Of a stretch of 64,000 bases of DNA, positions 26,641 to 37,482 are shown piece by piece. Each line of letters starts with the position of its first letter. Position 1 is the first letter of the stretch. The translations under genes were made by a program, and so were the position numbers. The notes under the pieces were generated by a model that was given only the letters and a program-made list of their open reading frames with translations, had not been told where the DNA came from and searched no databases. The stretch is from Davidsoniella eucalypti (Eukaryota; Ascomycota; Sordariomycetes; Microascales; Ceratocystidaceae): NCBI GenBank assembly GCA_004009845.1, contig RMBW01000070.1:100219-164218 (forward strand). The letters run 5' to 3'.

Positions 26641-28591
26641 GGGTTATTCGCAAAGATTGGCTTTCTGATTCCTTCGTTCTTAGTCTGTCTGTAGAGTGTG
26701 ATATCAGAGAATAATAGAATGTTGTTTCTTTCTCATTGCTTGGCTTCTACCGCCCATCTACATGTGCGATCAGACTTGACGGTAGCGGATATATTGGCCG
26801 CGAAAGAGGAACATTACAGGCCTTTGGATATGTCAAAAGTCTTGGGTATACGTAAGTCTGTAGCATTCAGTGTGTTGTATCGATGTCTTTGTTATACTCT
26901 CAATAGCCTAGGCTAGCTTGACAAGTAAAACGAACCGCTGTCTCTATCGGCAGTCGTTTCACTAGTAGCTTGATGAAGCAAGGCCCTAGAAAAAAAAGAA
27001 GCTAGAAGAGTAGTGCAAGAAAGAAGAGCGTCTGCGATATGGAAATTAAAAAAGATATTAAAAAAAGGAAAATGTACACGCCCTCTAAGAAGAAATTTGA
27101 AGACAACAGAGACAATCTGAAATCGACCAATGCTAGTAGGAAGAAGAGGAGGGAATAACACAGACTGACAAGTTCAAAATACATGGGCGAGGGCAGAAAA
27201 AAAAAAGTAATAACCTTAACGCGCGCTCAGATGTGACCTTTTTTTGTTCTTTCTGCTTTCCAAGACCGGAATTGGAAAGAAGAAAAGAGTTCTGTCTCGA
27301 CACAGACTAGTCGTAAAAAGCAAAGCCCGCTGAAAGCCCGTGGGCTGGGACGAATCCGGGTCAGGAAAAGAAAAGCTAGAGCCACTTGTTCAGGGACAAT
27401 TCTTTTTTAAAATTTTATTTTATTTTTATAATTCATCAATCTTATCGAGCTATTGAACAATTCTTCTATTGTATAGTAGGCTATCGTGCCATAGTTGAAA
27501 GGGAAATGGTGCAAAATAGGTGCAGAGCAGAATACAAGGACTAGGGGCGGCACCAAGGGCGACCAAGTGGAGCCCTCTGTAAGCTAGTGCGATATAGGCG
27601 GTGTTAGTGGCCTCAGTGGACGCATTCCGGCCAAAAAGGGTGCTATGCGCGCGATTTCATGGCTATCGGTAGGGGCTTTGACCTGTAAATGCTGCGTCAA
27701 CAATACATAGTACGACAACCCCTTCTTCTGTGGTGTTTCCACCCGTCAACGTCATCGCGTGTCTGAAAAGAGACAAGCAGGAATTTCCAATCACAAAATG
27801 AGAGCCTGGCTTAACTTCGATCAAACCCGATGTTCACATGGCGGACAGGCCGGACTTTGCGTGGAATTCTCGAAGCAACACAGGGATAAGGCCAATAAAA
27901 CGGGAAGGTTAGAGAAAAGAAGGATGGAGAGAGCGAGGCCAAGTTGTAAATTTGTAAATTTAGTCCCGCACGCAATGGCTTGCCTTATTTTTGGTGAGTT
28001 GGCTGGTGCCCGTATATGGTCGGTGCACAACAGCAGTGCATATTCATAGGCAGGAGATGGCCATAAGGAACATGGTGCTATTTGCTGCTGCTACTCGTGC
28101 TTTTACTATACGACGACTGGTATGGCGGGAGAATAACAAACAGGGCCCATGTTCGTCAATAGGTCTGCTAGCACTGACATGTAGACATCTAGAGTGCTTC
28201 CGGCCGCAGCGTCGTTATACATGGAGACGGTGCGGCCCTCCCGACACTTCAACTCCCAGACAGAGTTGATCACGCACTCTAAAGGCTATTGGAAGCATGT
28301 TCTTGTCTCTGTCTTCCCATATTGCACGTTAGCAGCTAAGCCGCCGGCCAGGACAGCAATACCAACAAGGCGCTTGCTGCGGACCCCTGGCCAAAACGGA
28401 GACTAGGAGGTGATTTCACCTGGGTTTGTTTGTGCCAGGCATACGTATGTGCTATCGTGACGACTCTTTTCTTTATTTTCTCTCTGTCCTTTCCGGTAGA
28501 AAAAGAAAGAGACAAAATGGCCTGCTTGGCATGGTTGCCGGATCTCTCTTTGAGGAAAGATGGATATATATACTTTCTTACTCTCTAAAAA

Positions 28592-28675
28592 GGGATACAG
28601 CGGGATTTGAGCTCTTGATGCTATGCCGCAGGGGCCATGGCTGAATGCGTGAACCTCACTGAGCTACCGTAGTCT
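28592..28675 (-). pseudogene. tRNA-like relic with Pol III-type boxes
   Basis: On the minus strand, 28666-28654 reads TAGCTCAGTGAGG, a good A-box/D-arm match. About 40 nt downstream, GCTCAAATCCC (28612-28602) resembles a B box, and five T (28591-28587) follow as a Pol III terminator. The acceptor arm pairs at only about five of seven positions and the T stem does not close, so this is not a convincing functional tRNA. It may be a decayed tRNA gene or a tRNA-derived short element. Confidence 0.3.
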
Positions 28676-29778
28676 GTTGGCCAAAGGGCTAGCGGTACTA
28701 GATCTGTCTTTATCTGCAGTTATCTCGAGCGCCGTATAACAAGAGCGGACAAGAGAGACAGCAACGTCGTTAGCGTGTGAAACACGGGCAGAAAAGCCCG
28801 TATGTATCTAGTAGGCTGTTTCTGGGTATCCAGTTACCAAGAGGAAGAGAAGAGTAGAAGAAAGAGCTACAGCTAGGCCTCAGTTGCTACGGAGAGGGGG
28901 GGGGTGTGTTATCGTGTTGAGCAAGTGAAAGACTAATAGTTGAACAATAAGATAGAGAGCCTGTCTAGTTGCCTGGTGGAACGATAGCTAGGAAAAGGAA
29001 GGGTAAAAAAAGAGAGAGAGGACAGTGTCCAGGTCTCCTTCTGCACGCCCCCCTCCTTCGTCTAGGTGATGTCCCCTGGACTAAGCAGAGAGCTAAGCAC
29101 GAGATAGATGGTCTGGGCATTAGGTTGGAAAGCTGCTTAGCCTTCTGATTGATGGCCTATCTGGAAAATCGGGAAGCCTCTCTAGCTATGCTATCCGGCC
29201 GTGATTCAATAAATACGGGAAGACCACCCGCCTTTCAATGACCCGACCTGGATCTTGCTGTTATTCATCTCTTCTTTAGTCCCTGATTCCGCTGTTCTCT
29301 TATCCATACACAGACTGCCCGACACGCCCTTCTTGGTCTCCGTTTGCTGGTGACCAACTAGTAGCATAACATTCTTGCATCTTCTCTGTCTGTTTGCATC
29401 TTTCTCCTACCAGTTCTCTTTATATCTGTCTAGAACGAACGCCTTCACTGCTTTGGTAGAATATCCTTTCATCTCTACTATATATCGTCTCTTATCTACT
29501 GCCTGGACTATTTCTATCCCAGACTCGAGCTGAATTGTGAATTCTGCATAACCTTGATTTTTCGGTTATTCCAACTACCCCGAATCCCTCCCACGAGTTC
29601 TTTTTATATATATATATTTTTTTGGTTTATTCCTGGATTTATTTATCCGCTCTTGTTATCTCGCCAAGTAGTTAATACTTATACGGCTAGTCTCCCGCAG
29701 ATTATTTTCTGGATTCTTTCTTCTGTTCACATTCTTCCGTGCCCATCGATAGCCTCATCTTCTTCTCTATCATTCACC

Positions 29779-31233
29779 ATGGGCGCCATAATGTTCGCTC
29801 CCAGAAGACGGGCTGTCTGGCCCTATGTGCTCGGTCTGCTGGCCCTGATCTTCCTGGTCAACCACCACACCCAAGCCATTGTCATGCCCCCTATGTGGCA
29901 GACGGAACTAACCGAGCCGCTCGGAGCCGCCCACATCAACTCGGCGGCCATGAAGAGCTTCTGGCACGATGCCCGCAAGGCCCTATCCGAGCACGGTCCG
30001 ACATCGCAGCCCATCCGCGACTTCGGCCCGCCCTCGGAAGACGAGGTCAACCCAGACCTGCCCGGTGATCGCGTACTGCCCAACCTGATCAACTACCCGC
30101 GCCGCGAGTTCAAGAAGCTCAAGGATGCCCACTCGCGCTTCGTTGCCTCGCTGTCCTGGCTGGCCCCCAAGATGCCCTACGTGCCCAAGTCGCGCGGCAT
30201 CGTCATGAGCGGCGGCGGCAAGTACTTTGGCCACTCGCTGACTAGCATCACGCTCATGCGCAAGGGCGGCTGCAACTTGCCCGTCCAACTGTTCATCAAC
30301 GACAACAAGGACTACGACGAGAAGATATGCGGCCAGATCCTGCCCAAGCTCAATGCCGAGTGTGTCGTCATGTCTGACATCCTGGGAACCGACCGCGTCG
30401 AGAAGTACCAGTACAAGGTGCTGTCTATCCTGTTCTCGTCGTTCGAGGAGCTCATGTTCCTAGACGCCGATGCCTGGCCGCTGCGCGATCCCTCGTATGT
30501 TTTCGAGAACGAGCCGTTCACCTCGTCCGGCCTGATCGTGTGGCCCGACTTCTGGCAGCCCACTGTCTGGCCCGGCTTCTACGACATGATCGACCAGCCA
30601 GCCACCAACTTCACCGGCCGCCGCTCGTCCGAGTCTGGCATCATCCTGTACAACAAGGCCATCCACGCCGACTCGCTCCTCCTGGCCACCTACTACAACT
30701 GGTACGGCCCCAACTACTTCTACAACATCTTCTCGCAGGGCGCTCCGGGCGAGGGTGACAAGGAGACCTTCCGCCAGGCTGCCATTGCCGTCAAGAAGCC
30801 GTACTGGGATGTGCGCTCGCCCAACAAGATCATGGGCCGCTGGATGAACGATGAGTTCGAGACCTACGGCATGAAGCAGATGGACCCTGTCGCCGACTAC
30901 AAGCTGGTCGAGTTCAAGAACAACGGCGGCAAGCTGGAGACCAACGAAAAGGGCGAGGAGATCTGGGCTGCCCCGCTGTTCATCCACCACAACCTGTGGA
31001 AGATGGATCTGCTCATGCTGCCTACCCCCCAGGACCCTTATCTGAAACTCAATGTCCACGGCCAGCAGGAGCGTCTCTGGGGCAACGACACTGACCTGAC
31101 CGAACGCACCGGCTTCGACGTCGAGGGGTTCATGTGGAAGACGATCATCGACACTACCTGCAACGGCTCGTTCCGCAAGGAGTGCGCCTCGCTGCGGTCC
31201 TACTACCGCAACGTGTTTCACGCCGAGCCGTAG
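29779..31233 (+). CDS. Golgi alpha-1,2-mannosyltransferase, MNN2/MNN5 family (GT71)
   Basis: Probable type II Golgi glycosyltransferase that adds alpha-1,2-mannose branches to N-glycan outer chains or cell-wall mannoproteins. I chose ATG 29779, the first in-frame ATG, giving 484 residues in a single exon. A short cytosolic basic segment (FAPRRRAVW) precedes the membrane anchor at about 13-28 (VWPYVLGLLALIFLVN). The catalytic domain begins near GIVMSGGGKYFGHSLTSI, with MRKGGCNLPVQLFIND and a DXD-type metal site DAD at 229-231 (LMFLDADAWPLRDP). SSESGIILYNK and PLFIHHNLWK are further family-typical segments. Asn-X-Ser/Thr sequons occur at NFT, NDT and NGS. GC is clearly higher than in the flanks. 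The exact paralogue (MNN2 or MNN5 type) cannot be set by eye. Confidence 0.88.
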   Translation: MGAIMFAPRRRAVWPYVLGLLALIFLVNHHTQAIVMPPMWQTELTEPLGAAHINSAAMKSFWHDARKALSEHGPTSQPIRDFGPPSEDEVNPDLPGDRVLPNLINYPRREFKKLKDAHSRFVASLSWLAPKMPYVPKSRGIVMSGGGKYFGHSLTSITLMRKGGCNLPVQLFINDNKDYDEKICGQILPKLNAECVVMSDILGTDRVEKYQYKVLSILFSSFEELMFLDADAWPLRDPSYVFENEPFTSSGLIVWPDFWQPTVWPGFYDMIDQPATNFTGRRSSESGIILYNKAIHADSLLLATYYNWYGPNYFYNIFSQGAPGEGDKETFRQAAIAVKKPYWDVRSPNKIMGRWMNDEFETYGMKQMDPVADYKLVEFKNNGGKLETNEKGEEIWAAPLFIHHNLWKMDLLMLPTPQDPYLKLNVHGQQERLWGNDTDLTERTGFDVEGFMWKTIIDTTCNGSFRKECASLRSYYRNVFHAEP

Positions 31234-34200
31234 TTTGTTTTTGCTCTTTTGCTTTGTTTCTCGTTGCTCTCTCTGCTTGCTCGACCATCATCCATCATGT
31301 CTCGCTCCACCATCTTTTAACGCCACGCTACACCGCGCCCTGTTTCTTCCTTATGTCTTTGCTATGTTTAAAATTATCAATCCCAATGCCTTATCGACCT
31401 CTTCCATCTTCACCATACCTGTCTATAGCCCCCCCGTCTCACTCTTAAACTTTTGTTTTGTTTCCTTTTCTTTCTGTTGGACCTAATATCTACTTATCGT
31501 CTGGTGTTGGAGGCGTTTTCTTTTCTTTTTATATCGCCATAGCCAGCAAAGAATTCTTGCTGGCCGGACCCCGGGCCAAATCTCTCTCGTATATATGTCT
31601 TCACTATGTTTCTTGATCTTGCTGCTTCTCAAATACCATATCATGCCAACCATTTTTTTTTTGTTCCATCTGCGTATACCCTGTTTGTGAATTATATATA
31701 TATTTCCCTTTATATACCACTAGCTGCTCTATCTTGTGCCATTCTCCGCTTTGGGATGTTTATATCCTCGTTTGTATACCTCTTATGCTTCGTTATGCTA
31801 TAGTTCCCTGTCGTATTCTCGAAAGAGTCCGGCCAGGCAACTCTTTTCTCCATCTAACATGTGCTGCAATACAAAGTTGAGACCGAGACCCTCTATTCCC
31901 TCGACATTTACATTGTAGCAATTCTTGAGTTAGGCCTATTCCTATCCTGCAAACGGTTATCATATCTACTCAAACGAAATTCTCATTATAAACGAATAAG
32001 ACCATTCGAACAGACAGCAGTAAATATATTTGTTTCATCATGTACAACTGATGACGCACGCAAGCGACTACTTGAGTGTACAAAGGGCCGCTTTTCCCCA
32101 CGTCGAAAAACCCCAAGCGGCTCGGTATGATGTACCTGTTTGCGTTTTATATATCTTAAAGTATTATGTACTATATTTTCTCATATGAGAGTTGCCGGCT
32201 CGAGTCAAAGCCGACGCTATGGCTCAACAGATGATCAGGATGGGGAGTGTCTCTCGAATTCTGTAACATGGCATCAAAACACTCCCTTCCTATGGCTAAC
32301 CTTTTGCTGAAGCACCGCCAAATGCCATGTTGGGTGCTGGCTTGTCTTTGGCCTTGGCTTTCACCGAGCACTAAACACTGTCTAGATTTCTCAGATGGTT
32401 GATCACGAATGGGGGATCTTCTCTGATCGCCTGATAGCAAGACTCGACAGTGTAGCAGTTGACGTCAGCCATGGGTGGCTCATTGTTCTCTTTGTGGAAC
32501 TCACATCCAATATAGTTTGGGCATTCCGATTTTGGCATTCTATAGAGTTTTCCATGATATGCAGACTTGTACAATCCTGTCTATACAATTACAATATCGG
32601 ATTTCATTTCTTTTAAGCATGAACAAAACATCTTTGAATTCTATAATGTGACTTTTGCCATACTCTAATCGTATTATAACTGCTTCTAATATGCTAACTA
32701 TCAGCAGACACAGGACGTTGTTTTTTCTTTGTTGTGCCCTTTTCTCCTTTTCCAAGATGAAGATGATGCCAAGTCTTTTATCATGCGGAAACTAACAGAA
32801 CCAAGCCAAAACAACATACTATTCTTCCTCATTTCCTCCGAATCCCTTATACTTACTGTTCTTCCACGACGCCTGATTTGCCGGTGGTTTTGTGATTCTG
32901 GCATGTTGTGCCAAGAGTCGCGATCTCCCGTGACATCTGACGCAAAGGCCATGCCATATAATCCATAGGCTTCTATGCTAAAGCATTCTCTTCAGATTCT
33001 TTGTCCTTGGCAATACCAATAGAACGAACTACTATAGGTTTCCCATTGTAGTGTCTGAGAACGAAAGAATAAACTAAAATACAGCACATCGAAGTAGATT
33101 TTGCTCTATGTGTCAGGTCGGCCATTGTAAGTCTCACTAGGTGTTAGCTTGATGGGAAAACAACACACCCCATTTCTCAAACTTGACAAGACAGCTAGGG
33201 CTATAGTGTCTTTTGTAACACCGCTTTCCGAGAGAAGAGAAAAGGAAACGAAGAATATTGTCAGCCGTCTTGTTATAATCATGGCCCTACTCAGTACCTC
33301 AAACAGCCTCACCGTTCCAATATTGCGCTTAATTTTGTATAAGTCGGGATCTTGGAGCTTTCCTCGTGTATTCTCGATGATACACTAATGCATCATGGCA
33401 AACAACACTTAATTATTGGACCAGATAATAACTCAAAAGCCCTCTATAGTCTACATGTACCTGAACAACCGGAAGTGTCAATCCCGGGAGTCTACACAGC
33501 ATTTATTTTGTTACATCGTCTTTAGGCTTCAGTAGAACTTGGTCTCATCAACAAGAAAACTCGATACTTTCCAGGGGTACATACATATAGTAGCAGTTCT
33601 AGAATTAATAAAAAGAACTAGATACGTACCAATTGCTGTCGTCGTCATCCGTCAAAGCGGGAACGATGAATAGTAACCACGACTAAAACAGATGGCCATT
33701 TTTGGGCTGTCAAAACAGCTAAGGATGAGAATATGAAGTTAGGGTAGGAATAGATAGCTGACCCTTTTGTGTTATTGCGGGAGGGTCTGAGAGCTTCAGA
33801 TGGGAGGTTACAAGAGTCTTTACTAGATAGTGATACTAGGGTTTGTTAATGCGATGTAAATATAGGGTTAAATTTGAAGGCATACTAGGGTTATCAATTA
33901 AGGCTGTATACACCCCGCTATCACTAGGCCGCCATCCAACAAGGCAAGGCAACGCATTCTTTGTTACAAAGCTACTTATTCAAGAGCTACTTAGGATCTT
34001 ATTTTATCCGTTGGCTATTGTGAACGAAGAGAAAATAGGGTTTCCTTTTTCCTTTATTTCAAATATCTCGAGTGAATCGAAGCTTTGTTGAGCAGCCAAG
34101 GAACAGAAAGGCTCACCCAAGAGCTCTTGAGCAACTGCCCCTCTCTATTTTGAGTCCCCGCTCCATTCATATCTCGATTGTTTTTGTTTGGCTTACAATA

Positions 34201-34607
34201 GCTCCTCCATCTTCATCTCCATCTTCCTCTTTGCATCCTTTTGCATTCTTTTGCATACTAAGATTTGACGTGCTCCGGCTTCATTTGTCTTCATCGAGTT
34301 CTCGACCTAGACTTCCTTCACAATCACTAGTTCATCAACTCCGGATTGCATCTCATTCCATCTCGCTATCACTACCGCCGAGCATTGCCAAATTTTGAAT
34401 CTTGCTGTCATCGAAGCATTAATGCGACGGGATAGCACCGTTTTGCGCACTTTCTAGTCCTTGTATCTTCCCTTGTCAGCCAAACAACTAGCCAGACGAC
34501 TGAGCCGCCTCAGGAAAAGACAGGCAGACAGACGCCTCGTAAATAGCTGATCGGTGTTTCATCCGGTTACTAGTATTCAATCCACTTCATATGTCATTGA
34601 AATCACA
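31234..34607. other. Intergenic 3.4 kb between mannosyltransferase and thioredoxin gene
   Basis: The first ~650 bp are T/C-rich and fit a long 3' UTR. The middle contains minus-strand exon-like fragments, listed separately at 32371-33659. The final ~500 bp (34100-34600) are pyrimidine-rich and probably the leader of the thioredoxin-PITH gene. No RNA gene or repeat is seen. Confidence 0.4.
32371..33659 (-). other. Exon-like fragments of a possible small, Cys-containing protein gene
   Basis: I do not recognise this. Several short open segments on the minus strand are bounded by splice-like signals. One, from about 32985 to 32857 (containing GLYGMAFASDVTGDRDSWHN), ends at a consensus GTAAGT donor (32856-32851). 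Another begins after a CTATAG acceptor at 32540 and runs to a TAG at 32371, with ECPNYIGCEFHKENNEPP and several cysteines. A third open stretch near 33385-33315 reads CIIENTRGKLQDPDLYKIKR. A hydrophobic stretch WLLFIVPALTDDDDSNW near 33655-33605 would suit a signal peptide but lies out of frame with the nearest ATG. Recurrent YNGR, YNGK and YHGK motifs occur between pieces. It could be a real multi-exon gene, a decayed one, or chance. Confidence 0.25.
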
Positions 34608-36003
34608 ATGTCAGTCATCCAGATTGAGAGCACCGCTCAGTTTGACCAGCTGGTCAAAGACAACGACACCGTCGTCGTAGACTGTAAGTGTTCTTCCAAT
34701 CCCACCCCAGAAGAATATACATGATTAGAGAAATTGCTGGCGTACTACCTACATTGATTAATTCATATTGTATCCTCCCCCCTTCAAAGCTAAAAAGCTT
34801 AACCATGGTGCTTTTACATTCGTTGGCATGACCCCAGTCAATGAGGCTCTTGACAACGTCATGAAAATCATCATCATATGCCTGCCTAAACAATAAAGCC
34901 CCCATACTACACTAATTCCGCATGTCCCTGCACCGAAAAAAAACATCGACTTGACTTGGCATACTATCGAGCAAGCTAGTCACGTCTATATCTACTTGCT
35001 AACATAATAATCTAGTTTATGCCAACTGGTGTGGCCCATGCAAACTCATCGCACCTCTATTCGAAAATGGCGCAAAATTACTCTCCAAGCCAGGCCACAT
35101 AGCTATAGTCAAGGTCAACGTCGAAACTCAGACTGAACTAACCAAGCGTTATGCTGTTACCTCTATGCCTACCATTATTGCCATCAAAGGTGGCGAAATC
35201 GTTAAAACTGTTATTGGTGCGTCCATGACGGGCATCCGCTCTCTCATGGCTGGATTGACTACCGGTATCTTTGAAGAAGAGGAAGGATCATCGTCTGGTT
35301 CCGCAGATGATCTATTCGGAAATGCAGGTGCCGTCAAGCTTTCCTGGTTGGGTGCCAAAGGCCCCCGCGGCTATACGAATATCACTGATCAAGTCGATAT
35401 CAAGGGTATTGATCTCTTGAATTCAGATGATACGCCGCGAGTGCTGCTAGAGAACGAGGCGCCAAGCCAATTCGGCGGAGATGCCAAGGACAGCTCCAAA
35501 GACTTTGTCGAAAGCTCGACTGATCATCAACTGCTGCTATTCACGCCTTTTACATCTGTCGTCAAGCTTCATACTATCCAAGTAAGTCGAGTGTATCTGT
35601 GTACAGTAATATAGATAGTCTTCTAACACATATATATATATAGATCACCTCTCTACCCCAGAAAATCGATGACGCTGAAGGCTCTGATGAAGATGAAGAT
35701 GAAGTGATGCGACCCAAGCTCATCAAAATTTACACCAATCAGTCGCACAACCTCGACTTCAACGAAGCCGACGATCTAGCCCCAACTCAACTCATCGAAC
35801 TCACAGACAAGGATTGGAATGAGAATGGAACTGCTACTATTCCGCTGCGCTTTGTCAAGTTCCAAAAAGTAACTAGTGTGATCATCTACGTCGTTGAGGG
35901 CGATGGTGAGGCGGAAACGACTCGTCTGGATCGTGTACGGTACTTTGGTGATGCTGGCGAGACTCGTACTATGGGCAAGCTGGAGAAATTTGGCGAAGAT
36001 TAG
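34608..36003 (+). CDS. Thioredoxin-like protein with C-terminal PITH domain (TXNL1/Txl1 type)
   Basis: Redox-active thioredoxin-like protein. Homologues (human TXNL1, fission yeast Txl1) bind the 26S proteasome lid/base through the PITH domain. Exon 1 is 34608-34683, intron 1 is 34684-35015 (332 nt, long for this window), exon 2 is 35016-35581, intron 2 is 35582-35643 (62 nt), and exon 3 is 35644-36003, giving 333 residues. The thioredoxin domain is residues 1-~105, with the active site WCGPC and both cysteines present (31 and 34), and the cis-Pro loop in TSMPT. The PITH domain runs from about 130 to the end (YTNITDQVDIKGIDLLN...FQKVTSVIIYVV). The site where exon 1 ends inside the codon for F26 is fixed by the conserved VDFYANWCGPC reading. 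The acidic segment DDAEGSDEDEDE is in the middle of the PITH domain. Confidence 0.92.
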
Positions 36004-37315
36004 ATGTTGTAAGCCAGCAAGATCCAGTGACATAGGGAGTTTTATTTGCCAGAAGAAAGAGAATAGAGTTAATATTCTAACGAAAGGACCTTCCCATACT
36101 ATGACTACATCATATAGCACAGCATCACAAAGTTATCTCTTATCATAAAAACGTCAATAAACGCTTATTGAGCCCAGGGGAAAGATTTCTCACGATCTTG
36201 GCGAACCTAAAACTAATCATGATAACAAAGAATTAGCGTACATATGTTGTATCTTTCTATGGAGTTTGTGGAACAGTTTGTGATGGGCTTGAATGAAATT
36301 ACGCCTTCTACTATCCATCCATTTAGTGACTAAATGACAACTACCAATATTATCCCTATTCCATTCTCTGTCCAATCACAAGCAAGAAGTGTCCCCACTT
36401 AGTCAACATCGCGCCCCACTCGACTCAACTATAAATACCGCACGACGCGGTCTTGTCTATCGTAAAAAAACCTTTTTCTTCTCTTTTTGTTTTTTGTGCG
36501 GCTGGCACAGCTATGGTTTCCCCTTGTTGCTTCTGGTTTTGTTCTTCATGTCAAAAGAAGAGCCTTGAACCAAACGGTACAAAGGACGCAAATAAGTTTG
36601 TCCCCAACAGTTCGCTGTTCGGGGCTTCTTGTTTGTTGTTTCTTTTTATTTGTTCTTTTAAGAGAAAAGGAAGCGTCAGCTGTTTGTCACAGAACAATCA
36701 ATTGCAGGCCCGCGAGCTCAGTTAAAGACCCTTTTTTTTTTCTTTTCCATACCTCTTCTCATCTTTAGGTGGGAAGAGGGGGACGGGGAGAAAAGGGCCT
36801 TTTTTGTCTTCATATGCTGCCTCTTTGGCGTCCAGGTTCTTCACGGAGCCGGGCATGCTGAGGCGGTAGAATGAGGCGGGACATTTTTCTTTCTTTTTTT
36901 TTTTTCTAAACTACGTGAATCATGTATTTATATGATGTCGAGTTTGTTACGCCGCAGTACAACCCGACATCGTTCTGTAATGAAGACAACATTTCATAGT
37001 GTTTTGTGTTCTCAAGTTTTATATTCGTGACGATAGTTGTTGCTGACTATGCATATGTATCTACATGCATATGCATACCATGCAAAATTTTCGTCTCTAA
37101 TCCAAGCTTAACCCTAGTCTCGAATTGAGGACAGGGTATAGTATCCATACCCTGTAATGTTCACGGACATGTCCAGTTTTTTTTTATATAAGTATGTGAT
37201 TCTAAGGACAATATGTTTGTCACACTACTTACTGTCAAAGAAAACAGCAAAAAAAACCTACGATATCTCTAGAACATTTTCTAATTTTCAAGAACATTAG
37301 CAAAAATGTAAAGCG
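36004..37315. other. Intergenic, thioredoxin 3' region to tRNA-His
   Basis: This 1.3 kb is A/T- and T-run-rich, with a TATAAATA at about 36430 and T-runs near 36730 and 36895. Open frames of up to about 93 codons near 36450-36770 have no recognisable content. A five-T Pol III terminator for the tRNA lies at 37306-37302 on the minus strand. Confidence 0.45.
37302..37306 (-). terminator. Pol III terminator of tRNA-His
   Basis: Five consecutive T on the minus strand begin 9 nt after the discriminator base of the tRNA, the usual Pol III stop signal. Confidence 0.8.
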
Positions 37316-37417
37316 TGCCATAACCATGAATCGAACATGGGTCACGTCGGATAATCCGTAGAGATTCATGGGTATGAAAGCCACAACGACGTATTCTAAC
37401 CACTAAACTATTATGGC
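37316..37417 (-). tRNA. tRNA-His (GTG) with 30-nt intron
   Basis: On the minus strand the acceptor stem GCCATAA (37417-37411) pairs perfectly with TTATGGC, with A73 at 37316. The A box/D arm reads TAGTTTAGTGGTTAG. The anticodon stem CGTCG/CGACG closes a loop with anticodon GTG at 37384-37382. An intron of 30 nt (37380-37351) sits one base 3' of the anticodon, the canonical tRNA intron position. The T arm CCATG-TTCGATT-CATGG is perfect. The encoded molecule lacks G-1, which eukaryotes add to tRNA-His after transcription. It looks functional. Its upstream flank hosts two LINE insertions. Confidence 0.95.
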
Positions 37418-37459
37418 TCATTCATAAGGAAGACTGTAGATATTGATATATATATAGTG

Positions 37460-37482
37460 TAGGTAAGTTGAATTGAATGACG
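37460..37482 (+). repeat. Left target-site duplication of the LINE (23 bp)
   Basis: These 23 bases, beginning TAGGTAAGTTGAATTG and ending ATGACG, are repeated exactly at 40963-40985 on the other side of the LINE. The copy lies 43-65 bp upstream of the tRNA-His 5' end. It also supplies the ATG with which the LINE reading frame now starts. Confidence 0.95.

Larger units (their letters stand above)
21164..29778. other. 8.6-kb region without a convincing protein gene
   Basis: Between the POL5 start and the mannosyltransferase start I find only short open frames (longest about 140 codons, 22514-22939 plus and 24409-24840 minus). None has a recognisable domain, signal peptide or good splice context. 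Low-complexity tracts are frequent: T/A runs around 25660-25690, a 14-C run at 26627-26640, and A/T-rich 27400-27440. A tRNA-like relic lies at 28592-28675. Nothing looks like a transposon with paired ends. The final 500 bp are pyrimidine-rich and probably the promoter and leader of the mannosyltransferase gene. Unannotated long noncoding transcripts, or a gene made of very small exons, cannot be excluded. Confidence 0.45.

Noticed and set aside
30460..31221. 253-codon minus-strand frame opposite the mannosyltransferase
   Set aside because: Val/Leu/Gly/Glu-rich shadow of a strongly GC-biased gene; the plus strand has the DXD motif and family blocks.
34684..35015. Minus-strand frames (34654-34905, 34758-34946) in intron 1 of the thioredoxin-PITH gene
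   Set aside because: They overlap conserved splice sites of a well-supported gene and have no recognisable content.
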